NCBI RefSeq assembly: GCF_037911585.1
Contig: NZ_JBAJNS010000001.1
Location: 5,739,001 to 5,803,000, forward strand
DNA: 64,000 bases
Source of the DNA: Streptomyces sp. GSL17-111
GTDB taxonomy: Bacteria; Actinomycetota; Actinomycetes; Streptomycetales; Streptomycetaceae
Direction: 5' to 3'
The first letter of the stretch is position 1; each line of letters starts with the position of its first letter. The notes below the pieces were generated by a model that was given only the letters and a program-made list of their open reading frames with translations, was not told where the DNA came from and searched no databases. Made by a program: the position numbers and the translations under genes. Positions 17,132 through 25,461 of the stretch are shown here, one piece after another.

Positions 17132-19057
17132 TCACACCTTCTGTCGGGAACGGGTTCGGTCGTCGGCCCAGCGCGCGTAGGCACGGAGCAGGGCATGCAT
17201 CCGGTAGGGGCCCGGCGGGCCTTCCTCCAGCAGGCCGGCGTCGGCCAGCCACTCCAGGGTCCGTTCGGCCTCCGGGGGTGGCAGCCCGCCCAGCACCCGG
17301 CCGGCGTCCTCGGGGTGCAGGGCGTCGTCGGGCAGGGCGGCCAGCCGGCGGAACGCCTCGGCCAGCCGGGGGTCCAGGCGGGCCAGGGCGGTGCCGAAGA
17401 CCCGCTCGACGGAGAGGTCCGGATCGTCGGTGAGGGAGAGCCGGGCCCAGGGGTCCTCGGCGAGCCAGCGCGCGCAGTCCGCCAGCCGCAGGGCGGGGCG
17501 GGTGGACAGCCGGGCCGCCGCGATGCGCAGGGCCAACGGGTAGTGGCCGCAGACGTCCGCGAGCGCCCGGGCGGCCTCGGGTTCGGCCTGCACGCGTTCG
17601 GCGCCGAGCGCGGCGCTCAGCAGCCGGCCGGACTCCTCCGGGCTGAACACGCCCAGCCGGTGCACCCGGCCGCCGTGCGTGGCCACGAGACCCGCCAGCG
17701 GACGTCGGCTGGTGACGAGGGCGGCGCCGTGGGTGCCGCAGGTCAGCAGCGGGCGGACCTGCTCGGCGTCCACGACGTCGTCCAGGAGCAGCAGGGTGCG
17801 CCCCGGCGCGTCGCCGGTCTCCGCCAGGGCGTGCCGGGCCGCCTCCGTGGCCTCCTCGGTGGTGACCGACGTGCCGTCCGGCCGGGCCATCCGCAGCAGC
17901 AGCGCCCCGCCGGGGTGGCTGTCGCGGACGAGCCGGGCGACGTGCCGGGCGAGTGCGGTCTTGCCGACCCCCGGCGGACCGCAGATGAGTTCGGTGACCG
18001 GCTCGCCGTCGGCGTTCCGCAGCCGGGCCGCCATCGCCTCGGTCTCGGTCTTCCGGCCGGTGAAGTGCGGCACGTCCCGCAGGACGTGGGTGGCGAGGGG
18101 GGCGGCGGGGGCGTGGTCGACGCGCGTAAACCCCGACGCGGAGGCCGGGTTCCGCGCAGGGGAAGGCCCTGGCCGGGCTAATCCCTCCCCATCCTGGGTC
18201 AGTTGTGGCGGGCCGCCGGTACCCGAGTCGGGCGGGGCGCCACCCGGCAGTTCCGGCGGCCCGCCTCGCTGTCCCGTCGCGGCCGAGGTGAGTTCGGCCC
18301 GGCCGCCCTGGCCCGTCCCGAGGTCGTCCCCGCGGAGGATGGCAAGCTCCAGGCGGCGCAGGGCCGGTGAGGGGTCGACGCCGAGCTCGTCCAGCAGGTG
18401 CTCCTTGATGCGCCGGTACTCGGCCAGGGCCTCGGCCTGTCGGCCGGTGCGGTACAGCGCCTCGATGAGCTGCTCGCGGAACCGCTCGTGACCCGGGTGG
18501 GCACGCGTCATGCCCCACAGCTCGACCAGCGCCTCCCCGCACCGCTCCAGCGACAGCAGCAGGTCACAGGCGCGTTCGACGGTACGCAGCCGCTCCTCGG
18601 TCAGCCGGGGTACCTCGTCGCGGTGCACCACTTCGGAGCGGACGTTGGCCAGCAGCGAGCCGTCCCACAGGGCGAGCGCGTCGCCGAGCATGCGCAGTTC
18701 CCGGTCGGGGGACCCCGCGCCGGCGGACGCCCGGACCCGCTCCCGGAAGTCGACGAGGTCCAGCGTCTCGGGGCCGGCGGAGATCCGGTAACCGCCGGGT
18801 ACCGCCTCGATGGGCGTACCGCTCACCCCGTGCCGGGCGAACAGCCGGCGCAGTCGCAACACGCACGTCTGCACGGCGGCCTTGGCACTGGCCGGCTGGT
18901 GCTCGCCCCACACCGTGCGCAGCAGGTAGTCGACGGAGACGACCGAGCCGGCGTTCAGCAGCAGCGCGGCCAGCAGGTCCGTCGGTTTGGAGGGCGGGAG
19001 CACGACCGTGTCCGGACCCTCGGTGAGGCTCAGCGGCCCGAGCAGCAGGAACCGCAC
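17132..19057 (-). CDS. AfsR/SARP-family activator with NB-ARC domain, contains a TTA codon
   Basis: Translated from GTG 19057 (start VRFLLLGPLSL), this 641-residue protein has an OmpR-like DNA-binding domain (TVVLPPSKPTDLLAALLL; AVQTCVLRLRRLF), a BTAD domain to about residue 250 (EEVPRL-like to ELGVDPSPALRRLE), and a Pro/Gly-rich linker. An NB-ARC ATPase follows with P-loop GPPGVGKT near residue 357 and LLLLDDVVDA. The C-terminal TPR part common in full AfsR is absent. Codon 293 (18181-18179) is TTA, in the linker, so translation should depend on the bldA tRNA. The GTG lies 4 bp after the stop of a small secreted-protein gene. It is the likely pathway activator of the RiPP operon. Confidence 0.9.
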   Translation of the reverse strand: MRFLLLGPLSLTEGPDTVVLPPSKPTDLLAALLLNAGSVVSVDYLLRTVWGEHQPASAKAAVQTCVLRLRRLFARHGVSGTPIEAVPGGYRISAGPETLDLVDFRERVRASAGAGSPDRELRMLGDALALWDGSLLANVRSEVVHRDEVPRLTEERLRTVERACDLLLSLERCGEALVELWGMTRAHPGHERFREQLIEALYRTGRQAEALAEYRRIKEHLLDELGVDPSPALRRLELAILRGDDLGTGQGGRAELTSAATGQRGGPPELPGGAPPDSGTGGPPQLTQDGEGLARPGPSPARNPASASGFTRVDHAPAAPLATHVLRDVPHFTGRKTETEAMAARLRNADGEPVTELICGPPGVGKTALARHVARLVRDSHPGGALLLRMARPDGTSVTTEEATEAARHALAETGDAPGRTLLLLDDVVDAEQVRPLLTCGTHGAALVTSRRPLAGLVATHGGRVHRLGVFSPEESGRLLSAALGAERVQAEPEAARALADVCGHYPLALRIAAARLSTRPALRLADCARWLAEDPWARLSLTDDPDLSVERVFGTALARLDPRLAEAFRRLAALPDDALHPEDAGRVLGGLPPPEAERTLEWLADAGLLEEGPPGPYRMHALLRAYARWADDRTRSRQKV

Positions 19058-19061
19058 GGGT

Positions 19062-19418
19062 TCACTGCCAGCCGTTGACCTGGGGGCACATCGGCGCCAC
19101 CGCCGCGGCGGCGGCCGCGGCGGGTTCGGGGAGCGCGGCGAGGGCGGCACAGGCGGTCTCCACCGCGGGCGGGAGGTGGGCCGCTCCGGGTCCCGGTCCG
19201 TCCGGGGAGAGGGCGGCGGCGCCGCGTGCCAAGGGGCCGGGCGCCGCCGCGTCGGCCGCGGACTGCGGGGCGCTGGGGGACGCCACGGCCGCGGCCGAGG
19301 CCGAGCCGGTGAGGACGGCGGCCAGCAGGGCGACGGTCACCACGCCCCGCCGACCCGGGCCGCGCCGGGCGGCTCCCGCGTCGGCCGTCACTCTTCCGGA
19401 TGTGCTCGATGCAGCCAT
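19062..19418 (-). CDS. small secreted Ala-rich protein of unknown function
   Basis: This 118-residue protein begins with a basic stretch (RRGPGRRG) followed by the hydrophobic segment VVTVALLAAVLTGSASAAA, a clear Sec signal peptide with a likely AxA cleavage near residue 42. The mature part is Ala/Pro/Gly rich, with two cysteines (in ETACAALAAL and APMCPQVNGW) that could form one disulfide. It is the first gene of the RiPP operon, with an AGGGGGA ribosome site and coupling to the SARP gene. I do not recognise a family; it could be a lipid-free exported factor or mainly serve coupled translation of the SARP. Confidence 0.7.
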   Translation of the reverse strand: MAASSTSGRVTADAGAARRGPGRRGVVTVALLAAVLTGSASAAAVASPSAPQSAADAAAPGPLARGAAALSPDGPGPGAAHLPPAVETACAALAALPEPAAAAAAAVAPMCPQVNGWQ

Positions 19419-19725
19419 GACAGTTCCCCCTTGCGCTGCTGAATCACCCTCGGCGCGGTAGAGGATGCCCGCCCTCGACGTCCCGGAGGAGACCGTCAGG
19501 TGTCAACTTGCTGCAAGGCGCCCGCAACTTCTTGCCACCGACGGACCGTCAGACGCGCACCGCGTACGAGGGATTCTCATGCGACGTGACATGTGCAATA
19601 TTACCGGTCACACATTGCAGTTGTGCCCATGACAACGCGGGCGGGCTCCCCGCCGCCCGGCCCCTCATGGGTTCCCCCACCCGGCCGTGCCCCCACGCGG
19701 CCCCTTCCTCCCTCGGAGGCAGCGA
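19419..19725. promoter_or_regulatory. divergent intergenic region: RiPP operon promoter and collagenase promoter
   Basis: These 307 bases hold no gene I can support. On the minus strand a TTGACA (plus-strand 19501-19506) lies upstream of the RiPP operon. Next to it is a row of CAA repeats: CAACTTG at 19504, CAAGG at 14-17 of the same line, and CAACTT at 19525, about 10 and 11 bp apart, a possible SARP-like array. Near the collagenase side is the ACGTGACAT operator-like site (19584-19592). The collagenase GTG at 19726 has a GGAGG ribosome site (19715-19719). Confidence 0.5.
19584..19592. promoter_or_regulatory. AYGTNACAT operator-like site upstream of collagenase
   Basis: ACGTGACAT lies 134 bp before the collagenase start. 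The same 9-bp palindrome (ATGT-N-ACAT) occurs before the hydroxyproline operon, the GntR gene and the aminopeptidase gene. A looser copy follows on the right (GTCACACATTGCAG, 19607-19620). Confidence 0.5.
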
Positions 19726-22293
19726 GTGAGAAACGACCTTGGGCCACCCCGTCAGGCCCGGCTGAGCGCGCTCGTCCTGGCACTGTGCCTCGGTGTCGGG
19801 ATGCTGTCCGCACCCGCGTACGCCGCCCCCCGACCGACCGACCGGGCGGCCCCGCAGCAGACCGCCGGTGACCTACCACCCCGCGCGTCCGCGGAGGCGG
19901 GCGAAGCCGATCCGGAGCACGTGCGCGGCGAGCCGCTGAAGGCGGCGGACCGGCCTCCGCTCCCGTCGACGGCCGACGCGCTGCGCCGGGACTACGACGA
20001 CCCCTCGGCGCCGGCGCCACGGCCCCGCCCCTCCCTGCAGGCGGAGCCCGGGGCCCCGGTCGCCGACTGCCGCGTGAGCGACTTCACCGGCCGTACCGGA
20101 GACGCCCTCGTCCGGCAGGTCAAGGCATCCACCACCGCCTGCGTCAACTCCCTGTTCGGGCTCACCGGGAGCGACGCCCACCATGCCTTCCGCGAGGGCC
20201 AGATGGTCAGCGTGGCCACCGCGCTGCGCGCTGCCTCCGCCTCCTACCCCGGCGACAGCAGCACCGGGGTGGCGCAGCTCGTGCTCTACCTGCGCGCCGG
20301 CTACTACGTGCACTGGTACCACGAGGCCGACACCGGCCCCTACGGCCCGGCGCTGCGCACCGCCGTCCGCGCGGGCCTCGACGCGTTCTTCGCCGCCCCG
20401 CGCTCCCGCGACGTCACGGACGCCAACGGCGAGGTCCTCGCCGAGGCCGTGACCCTGATCGACAGCGCCGAGGAGAACGCACGCTACCTCCACGTCGTCG
20501 AACGCCTGCTGAAGGACTACGACAGCACCTACGACGCCTCGTTCTGGATGCTCACCGCCGTCAACAACGTCCACACCGTCCTCTTCCGCGGCCACCAGCT
20601 CCCCGCCTTCGTCGCCGAGGTGTCCTCCGACCCCGAAGTCCTCGACGTCCTGTACGACTTCGCCTCCACCCACCGCGACCTGCTGGGCACCGAACGCGGC
20701 TACCTCACCTCCAACGCCGGCCGTGAGCTCGCCCGGTTCCTGCGGCACGACGCGACGCGGAGCACGGTCCGGCCCCAGGCCGTCCGGCTCCTGGAGCTCA
20801 GCTCCCTCACGGGGGTCACCGCACCGCTGTGGGTCGGCGTCGCGGAGATGGCCGACAGCTACGACCGGACCCACTGCGGCGCCTACGGCACCTGCGACCT
20901 CCGGCAGCGCCTGCGCGAGGAGGTGCTCGTGGTCGACCACACCTGCGGCGACACCCTCCGCGTCCGGGCCCAGCAGATGACCTCCGAACAGCTGGCGGAC
21001 ACCTGCCGCGACCTGGCGGGCCAGGACGCCCACTTCCATGCCGTCGCCGGGGACGACGGCCCGGTCCCCGGCGACCGCAACACCAGCCTTGAGGTGGTCG
21101 TCTACGACAGCAGCACCGACTACCGGACCTACGCCGGGGCGACCTGGGGCATCGACACCGACAACGGCGGCATGTACCTGGAGGGCGACCCGTCGGCCGC
21201 CGGGAACCAGGCGCGCTTCATCGCCTACGAGGCCGAGTGGGTGCGCCCGTCCTTCGCGGTCTGGAACCTCAACCACGAGTACACGCACTACCTCGACGGT
21301 CGCTTCAACCTGCACGGCGGCTTCGCCGACAACGTCGCCACGCCGACGGTCTGGTGGATCGAGGGCTTCGCCGAGTACGTCTCCTACTCCTACCGCGACC
21401 TGCGCTACGACGCCGCCCTCACCGAAGCGGGCAAGGGCACGTACGCGCTGAGCACCCTCTTCGACACCACCTACGCTCATGACGCCGCGCGCGTCTACCG
21501 GTGGGGCTATCTCGCCGTGCGGTACATGCTCCAGTCCCACCGCGCCGAGGTGGACACCGTCCTCGGCCACTACCGCTCCGGTGACTGGGACGCGGCCCGC
21601 TCCCACCTCACCGACACCATCGGCACACGTCACGACGCCGACTGGCGGCGCTGGCTCTCGCGATGCGCGAGCGGCGAGTGCGGCGGGCCCACCAACCCGC
21701 CCGACAACCGGGCGCCCACCGCCGCCTTCACCGTCGCCGTCAGCGCCCTGACGGCGGACTTCACCGACGGCTCCACGGACCCCGACGGCACCATCGCCTC
21801 CCACGCCTGGGACTTCGGCGACGGCACCGCCTCCACGGCGGCGAACCCCACCAAGACCTACCCCGCGGCGGGCACGTACCCGGTGACGCTGACCGTGACC
21901 GACGACCGGGGCGCCACCGACACGGCCACCCGCAGCGTCGTCGTCGGTGAAGGAGGCGCGGTCCCCGAATGCACCGCCGCCGACACCCGGCGACTCGACC
22001 GCGACTGCCGGCGCGGTGACCTGGCCGCTACCGAGGGGAACCACGCGTACCTCTACCTCTACCTCCCCGCCGACACCCAGCAGCTCGTGATCACCGCCTC
22101 CGGCGGCACCGGCGATGCCGACCTCTACTACAGCGACACCTCCTGGGCCACCACCACCGCCTACACCAGCCGGTCCACCGGGCCCGGCAACACCGAGACG
22201 ATCACCGTGACCGATCCGGCCCCCGGCTGGCACTACGTCAGCCTGGCCGCCGCCGAGGACTTCGCCGGCGTGGCCGTGACGGCCGCGTACTGA
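19726..22293 (+). CDS. secreted M9-family collagenase with PKD and PPC domains
   Basis: From GTG 19726 the protein has 855 residues. It starts with a signal peptide (LSALVLALCLGVGMLSAPAYAA). A propeptide-like Pro/Ala segment and the peptidase M9 activator domain come next (YYVHWYHEADTGPYG; DASFWMLTAVNNV). The gluzincin catalytic domain has the zinc motif HEYTH and the third ligand in WWIEGFAEYVSY. The tail holds a PKD domain (AAFTVAV to DDRGATDTATRSV, with WDFGDGTAS) and a PPC domain (LYLPADTQQLVITAS), both known collagen-binding accessory domains. Family enzymes cut native collagen outside the cell. The operator-like site upstream and the downstream hydroxyproline genes tie it to collagen use. 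Confidence 0.93.
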   Translation: MRNDLGPPRQARLSALVLALCLGVGMLSAPAYAAPRPTDRAAPQQTAGDLPPRASAEAGEADPEHVRGEPLKAADRPPLPSTADALRRDYDDPSAPAPRPRPSLQAEPGAPVADCRVSDFTGRTGDALVRQVKASTTACVNSLFGLTGSDAHHAFREGQMVSVATALRAASASYPGDSSTGVAQLVLYLRAGYYVHWYHEADTGPYGPALRTAVRAGLDAFFAAPRSRDVTDANGEVLAEAVTLIDSAEENARYLHVVERLLKDYDSTYDASFWMLTAVNNVHTVLFRGHQLPAFVAEVSSDPEVLDVLYDFASTHRDLLGTERGYLTSNAGRELARFLRHDATRSTVRPQAVRLLELSSLTGVTAPLWVGVAEMADSYDRTHCGAYGTCDLRQRLREEVLVVDHTCGDTLRVRAQQMTSEQLADTCRDLAGQDAHFHAVAGDDGPVPGDRNTSLEVVVYDSSTDYRTYAGATWGIDTDNGGMYLEGDPSAAGNQARFIAYEAEWVRPSFAVWNLNHEYTHYLDGRFNLHGGFADNVATPTVWWIEGFAEYVSYSYRDLRYDAALTEAGKGTYALSTLFDTTYAHDAARVYRWGYLAVRYMLQSHRAEVDTVLGHYRSGDWDAARSHLTDTIGTRHDADWRRWLSRCASGECGGPTNPPDNRAPTAAFTVAVSALTADFTDGSTDPDGTIASHAWDFGDGTASTAANPTKTYPAAGTYPVTLTVTDDRGATDTATRSVVVGEGGAVPECTAADTRRLDRDCRRGDLAATEGNHAYLYLYLPADTQQLVITASGGTGDADLYYSDTSWATTTAYTSRSTGPGNTETITVTDPAPGWHYVSLAAAEDFAGVAVTAAY

Positions 22294-22313
22294 CCGCCCT
22301 TCCGCACGAGTAC

Positions 22314-22349
22314 GCGGGGTGGGCGGGCGCGTCCCCGTCCGCCCCGCCT
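22314..22349 (+). terminator. possible terminator after collagenase gene
   Basis: A GC-rich imperfect hairpin: the G-rich arm at about 22314-22330 faces the C-rich arm at 22334-22349, 20 bp beyond the stop codon. Several mismatches make this tentative. Confidence 0.35.
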
Positions 22350-22397
22350 CCTCGCCTGGCCGCCGACGAGCCGAAGCGCCCCCTCTACCATAGAAGC

Positions 22398-22414
22398 ATG
22401 TGACATATTACTGT
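22398..22414 (+). promoter_or_regulatory. operator and -10 of the hydroxyproline operon; possible leaderless start
   Basis: ATGTGACAT (22398-22406) is followed after two bases by TACTGT (22409-22414), a -10-like hexamer at the same offset as TATAGT behind the matching site of the GntR gene. Transcription would then begin at about the ATG at 22422. No ribosome site is visible, which fits a leaderless transcript. Confidence 0.5.
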
Positions 22415-22421
22415 GGTGCCC

Positions 22422-23582
22422 ATGAAGCAGACCGTCGACGTGATCGTCATCGGCGCGGGCATCATCGGCGCCGCGTGCGCCTACTACGCCACCCGCGCCG
22501 GACTGAGCGTGGCCGTCGTCGACCGCGCTGCGCCGGTCGCCGGAACGACGGGGGCGGGCGAGGGCAACCTCCTGGTATCCGACAAGTCACCCGGACCCGA
22601 ACTCGACCTCGCCCTCCTCTCAACCGGCCTGTGGCGCGACCTCGCCGCCCACCTGCCGGAGGGGATCGAGTACGAGGCCAAGGGCGGCGTCGTGGTGGCC
22701 GCCGACGAGGCGCAGTGGGCGGCACTGCGCAGCTCGGCCGCGCGCCAGGCGGCCGCCGGCGTGACGACCCGCGAGGTGCCCGCCCAGCGGCTCCCCGACC
22801 TCGAGCCACACCTGGCCCCCGGCCTGGCCGGAGCCGTCCACTACCCCCAGGACGCCCAGGTCCAGCCCGCCCTCGCCGCCTCCCGCCTCCTGTACGCCGC
22901 GCGGGCGTCGGGCGCCGTCCTCCACCTGGGGGAACCCGTCACCGAGGTCATGGTCACGCCCCGGGGGCGGATCGACGGCGTGCGCACGCCCCGGCGCGAA
23001 CTGAGGGCGCCGGCCGTGGTCAACGCCGCCGGCACCTGGTCGGCGCGGATCGCCGCGCTGGCCGGCACGACACTGCCCGTCATGCCACGCAGGGGCTTCG
23101 TCCTGGTGACCGAGCCCCTGCCCCGCGTGGTCCGGCACAAGGTCTACGCCGCCGCCTACCTCGCCGACGTCGCGAGTGACTCCGCGGCCCTCCACACCTC
23201 CCCGGTGATCGAAGGCACACCGGCCGGTCCCGTACTGATCGGCTCCAGCCGGGAACGCGCCGGATTCGACAGGTCCCTGTCCGCCGAGGCCCTCCGGCGC
23301 ATGGCCCTCGACGCCACCGCCCTCTTCCCCGTCCTGGCCCGGGTCAGCGTCCTGCGCGCCTACCACGGTTTCCGGCCCTACCTGCCCGACCACCTCCCGG
23401 CGATCGGCCCCGACCCCCGCGTCCCCGGCCTCCACCACGCCTGCGGGCACGAGGGCGCCGGAATCGGCCTGGCGCCGGGCACCGGACTGCTGCTCGCCCA
23501 GGCCCTCCGCGGGGAGGAGCCCTCCCTGGACCTCGCCCCCTTCCGCCCCGACCGCTTCCCCGCCCCGTGCCGTCCCGCATGA
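22422..23582 (+). CDS. DAO-family FAD oxidoreductase, likely D-hydroxyproline dehydrogenase beta subunit
   Basis: A 386-residue protein with the FAD-binding Rossmann motif VIVIGAGIIGAACAYYATRAG at the N-terminus, the conserved AGTTGAGEGNL segment, VVNAAGTWS, and a C-terminal GPDPRVPGLHHACGHEGAGIGLAPGTG typical of D-amino-acid-oxidase/glycine-oxidase-like proteins. Next to a small 2Fe-2S protein and an FAD/BFD-type protein it forms the three-subunit set known from bacterial D-hydroxyproline dehydrogenases such as the LhpBEF type in Pseudomonas. The set oxidises cis-4-hydroxy-D-proline to pyrroline-4-hydroxy-2-carboxylate. Two start codons are possible (GTG 22413, ATG 22422); ATG fits the leaderless promoter. 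Substrate is inferred from the epimerase and deaminase downstream. Confidence 0.85.
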   Translation: MKQTVDVIVIGAGIIGAACAYYATRAGLSVAVVDRAAPVAGTTGAGEGNLLVSDKSPGPELDLALLSTGLWRDLAAHLPEGIEYEAKGGVVVAADEAQWAALRSSAARQAAAGVTTREVPAQRLPDLEPHLAPGLAGAVHYPQDAQVQPALAASRLLYAARASGAVLHLGEPVTEVMVTPRGRIDGVRTPRRELRAPAVVNAAGTWSARIAALAGTTLPVMPRRGFVLVTEPLPRVVRHKVYAAAYLADVASDSAALHTSPVIEGTPAGPVLIGSSRERAGFDRSLSAEALRRMALDATALFPVLARVSVLRAYHGFRPYLPDHLPAIGPDPRVPGLHHACGHEGAGIGLAPGTGLLLAQALRGEEPSLDLAPFRPDRFPAPCRPA

Positions 23583-23630
23583 GCACATCCCACCCCGGCG
23601 ACCACCGCCCGACCCTCCCGAGGAGCCCCC

Positions 23631-23945
23631 ATGCCACGTGACCCCGCCGGGCTGGTGCGGGCCGAGCCCCAGCCCGCCATCAGCATCGACTACGCGGGCA
23701 GCACGCTGCCCGCCCTGCCCGGCCAGAGCATCGCCGCCGCGCTGTGGGCCGCCGGCATCCTCTCCTGGCGCACCACGCGCGACGGGCGGCGCCCGCGCGG
23801 CGCCTTCTGCGGCATCGGGATCTGCTTCGACTGCCTGATCACCGTCAACGACCGGCCCAACCAGCGCGCATGCCTGGTGCCGGCCCGCGACGGCGACACC
23901 GTCACCCCTCAGGAAGGACACGGCCGTGCCGACCTCGCCCGCTGA
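23631..23945 (+). CDS. small [2Fe-2S] ferredoxin-like dehydrogenase subunit
   Basis: This 104-residue protein is of the (2Fe-2S)-binding HcnA/SoxA-like type. It has a beta-grasp N-terminal part (ISIDYAGSTLPALPGQSIAAAL) and the cluster ligands in FCGIGICFDCLIT and RACLVPARDGD, giving the expected C-x4-C-x2-C...C pattern. It would pass electrons between the two flavin subunits of the D-hydroxyproline dehydrogenase. The gene begins 48 bp after the DAO-like gene with an AGGAG-like site and overlaps the next gene by 20 bp. Confidence 0.87.
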   Translation: MPRDPAGLVRAEPQPAISIDYAGSTLPALPGQSIAAALWAAGILSWRTTRDGRRPRGAFCGIGICFDCLITVNDRPNQRACLVPARDGDTVTPQEGHGRADLAR

Positions 23946-25461
23946 GCCCCCGGCCGCGCCCTACGACGTGGCGGTCGTCGGTGCCGGGCCCGCCGGGCTG
24001 GCGGCGGCCGCCACCGCCGCCGACGCGGGGCTGACCGTGGCGCTCGTCGACGACGGCCCCCGGCCGGGCGGCCAGTACTACCGGCATCCCGCCCCCGGAC
24101 TCGGAGCACGACGCCCCCAGGCCCTCCACCACGGCTGGCCCACCTTCGTCGGCCTCCTGGACCGGCTGCGCGCACACCGGGACAGTGGCCGCCTCCGCCA
24201 CCTGACGGGGCGGCAGGTGTGGGCCGTCCAGGAGGCCCACGACCACCCGGGGCGCTGGACCCTGCGCACCCTCCCCACCGTGTCACCGCAGGCCCCGCGC
24301 CACCACGAGGAGCCGACCACCGGCGAAGCCCCACAGGACAGCGTGCGGGCGCACCGGCTCCTCCTGGCCACCGGAACGTACGAGCGCCAACTCCCCTTCC
24401 CCGGGTGGACACTGCCCGGAGTCGTCGGTGCAGGAGGCGCCCAGGCCATGGTCAAGTCCGGCCTGGTCCTCCCGGGCCGACGCGTCGTCGTGGCGGGCAG
24501 CGGCCCCCTGCTGCTGGCCGTCGCCGCCTCGCTGGCGGCCGCCGGCGCCCGCGTGCCCTGCGTCCTGGAGGCGGGCGGCTACCTGCCCTACGCCCACCGG
24601 CCGGGCCCGCTGCTGCGCAACCCCGGCAAACTCGCCGAAGGCACCCGGCACGCGGCGGCCCTCGCCCGCCGCCGGGTGCGCCTGCGCACCCGGACGGCCG
24701 TGGTCGCGGCGCACGGGACCGACCGCGTCACCGCGGTGACCGTGGCGAGGCTGGACGAGGACTGGCGGCCCGTGCCCGGCACCGAGCAGCGTCTGCCCTG
24801 CGACGCGCTGGCCGTCGGCCACGGCCTGGTGCCCCAGCTCGAACTCGCCCTGGAGCTGGGCTGCGAGACCCGCACCGCCCCCGACGGCACCCCCGTCCTC
24901 ACGGTCGACGCCGCCCTGCGCACCAGCGTGGAGGGCGTATGGGCGGCGGGCGAGACCACCGGCGTCGGCGGCGCCCACCTCGCGCTCCGCGAGGGCGAAC
25001 TGGCGGCCCGGGAGATCGCGGCCGCCGCCCACGGCGCGCCCGCCGCCGGTCATACGACCGCAGGGCTGCGCGCCCGCGTCGCCCGGCTGAGGGTCTTCGC
25101 GGACCTGATGGCCCAGGTCCACCGGCCCGGCCCGGCCTGGACCGGCTGGCTGCGCGACGACACCGAGATCTGCCGCTGCGAGGAGGTCGACGCCGCGACG
25201 GTACGCGCGGCGGCCGACACCTACGGCGCGTCCGACACCCGCACGGTCAAGCTCCTGACCCGGGCCGGCATGGGCTGGTGCCAGGGACGGATGTGCGGGC
25301 CCGCCGTCTCCTGCCTCGCGGCGGGCGCGGGCAGCGCCCCGGTGAGCGCGGACCGGCGCCCCCTCGCCCGTCCCGTCCCCCTCGCCCAACTCGCCCGACT
25401 GTCCGAACCGGCCCGGCCCCCCGCCTTCCCCCGACCGACACACGAGGAGAACCGCACATGA
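23926..25461 (+). CDS. FAD/NAD(P)-binding oxidoreductase with BFD-like Fe-S domain, dehydrogenase alpha subunit
   Basis: The 511-residue protein has a first dinucleotide site VAVVGAGPAGLAAAATAADAG, the segment DDGPRPGGQYYRH, a second site VVVAGSGPLLLAVAASLAAAG and the FAD motif VEGVWAAGETTGVGG. A C-terminal BFD-like region holds cysteines in EICRCEEV and GWCQGRMCG, ready for a [2Fe-2S] cluster. This matches the HcnB/opine-oxidase-A-like subunit of multi-subunit amino-acid dehydrogenases. GTG 23926 has an AGGAAGG site and overlaps the ferredoxin-like gene, so the subunits are co-translated. Confidence 0.88.
   Translation: MPTSPAEPPAAPYDVAVVGAGPAGLAAAATAADAGLTVALVDDGPRPGGQYYRHPAPGLGARRPQALHHGWPTFVGLLDRLRAHRDSGRLRHLTGRQVWAVQEAHDHPGRWTLRTLPTVSPQAPRHHEEPTTGEAPQDSVRAHRLLLATGTYERQLPFPGWTLPGVVGAGGAQAMVKSGLVLPGRRVVVAGSGPLLLAVAASLAAAGARVPCVLEAGGYLPYAHRPGPLLRNPGKLAEGTRHAAALARRRVRLRTRTAVVAAHGTDRVTAVTVARLDEDWRPVPGTEQRLPCDALAVGHGLVPQLELALELGCETRTAPDGTPVLTVDAALRTSVEGVWAAGETTGVGGAHLALREGELAAREIAAAAHGAPAAGHTTAGLRARVARLRVFADLMAQVHRPGPAWTGWLRDDTEICRCEEVDAATVRAAADTYGASDTRTVKLLTRAGMGWCQGRMCGPAVSCLAAGAGSAPVSADRRPLARPVPLAQLARLSEPARPPAFPRPTHEENRT

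Noticed and set aside
19584..19620. A long perfect palindrome upstream of the collagenase
   Set aside because: GTGACATGTGCA and GTCACACATTGCA are related as imperfect direct repeats, not a palindrome; only the 9-bp AYGTNACAT element is kept.
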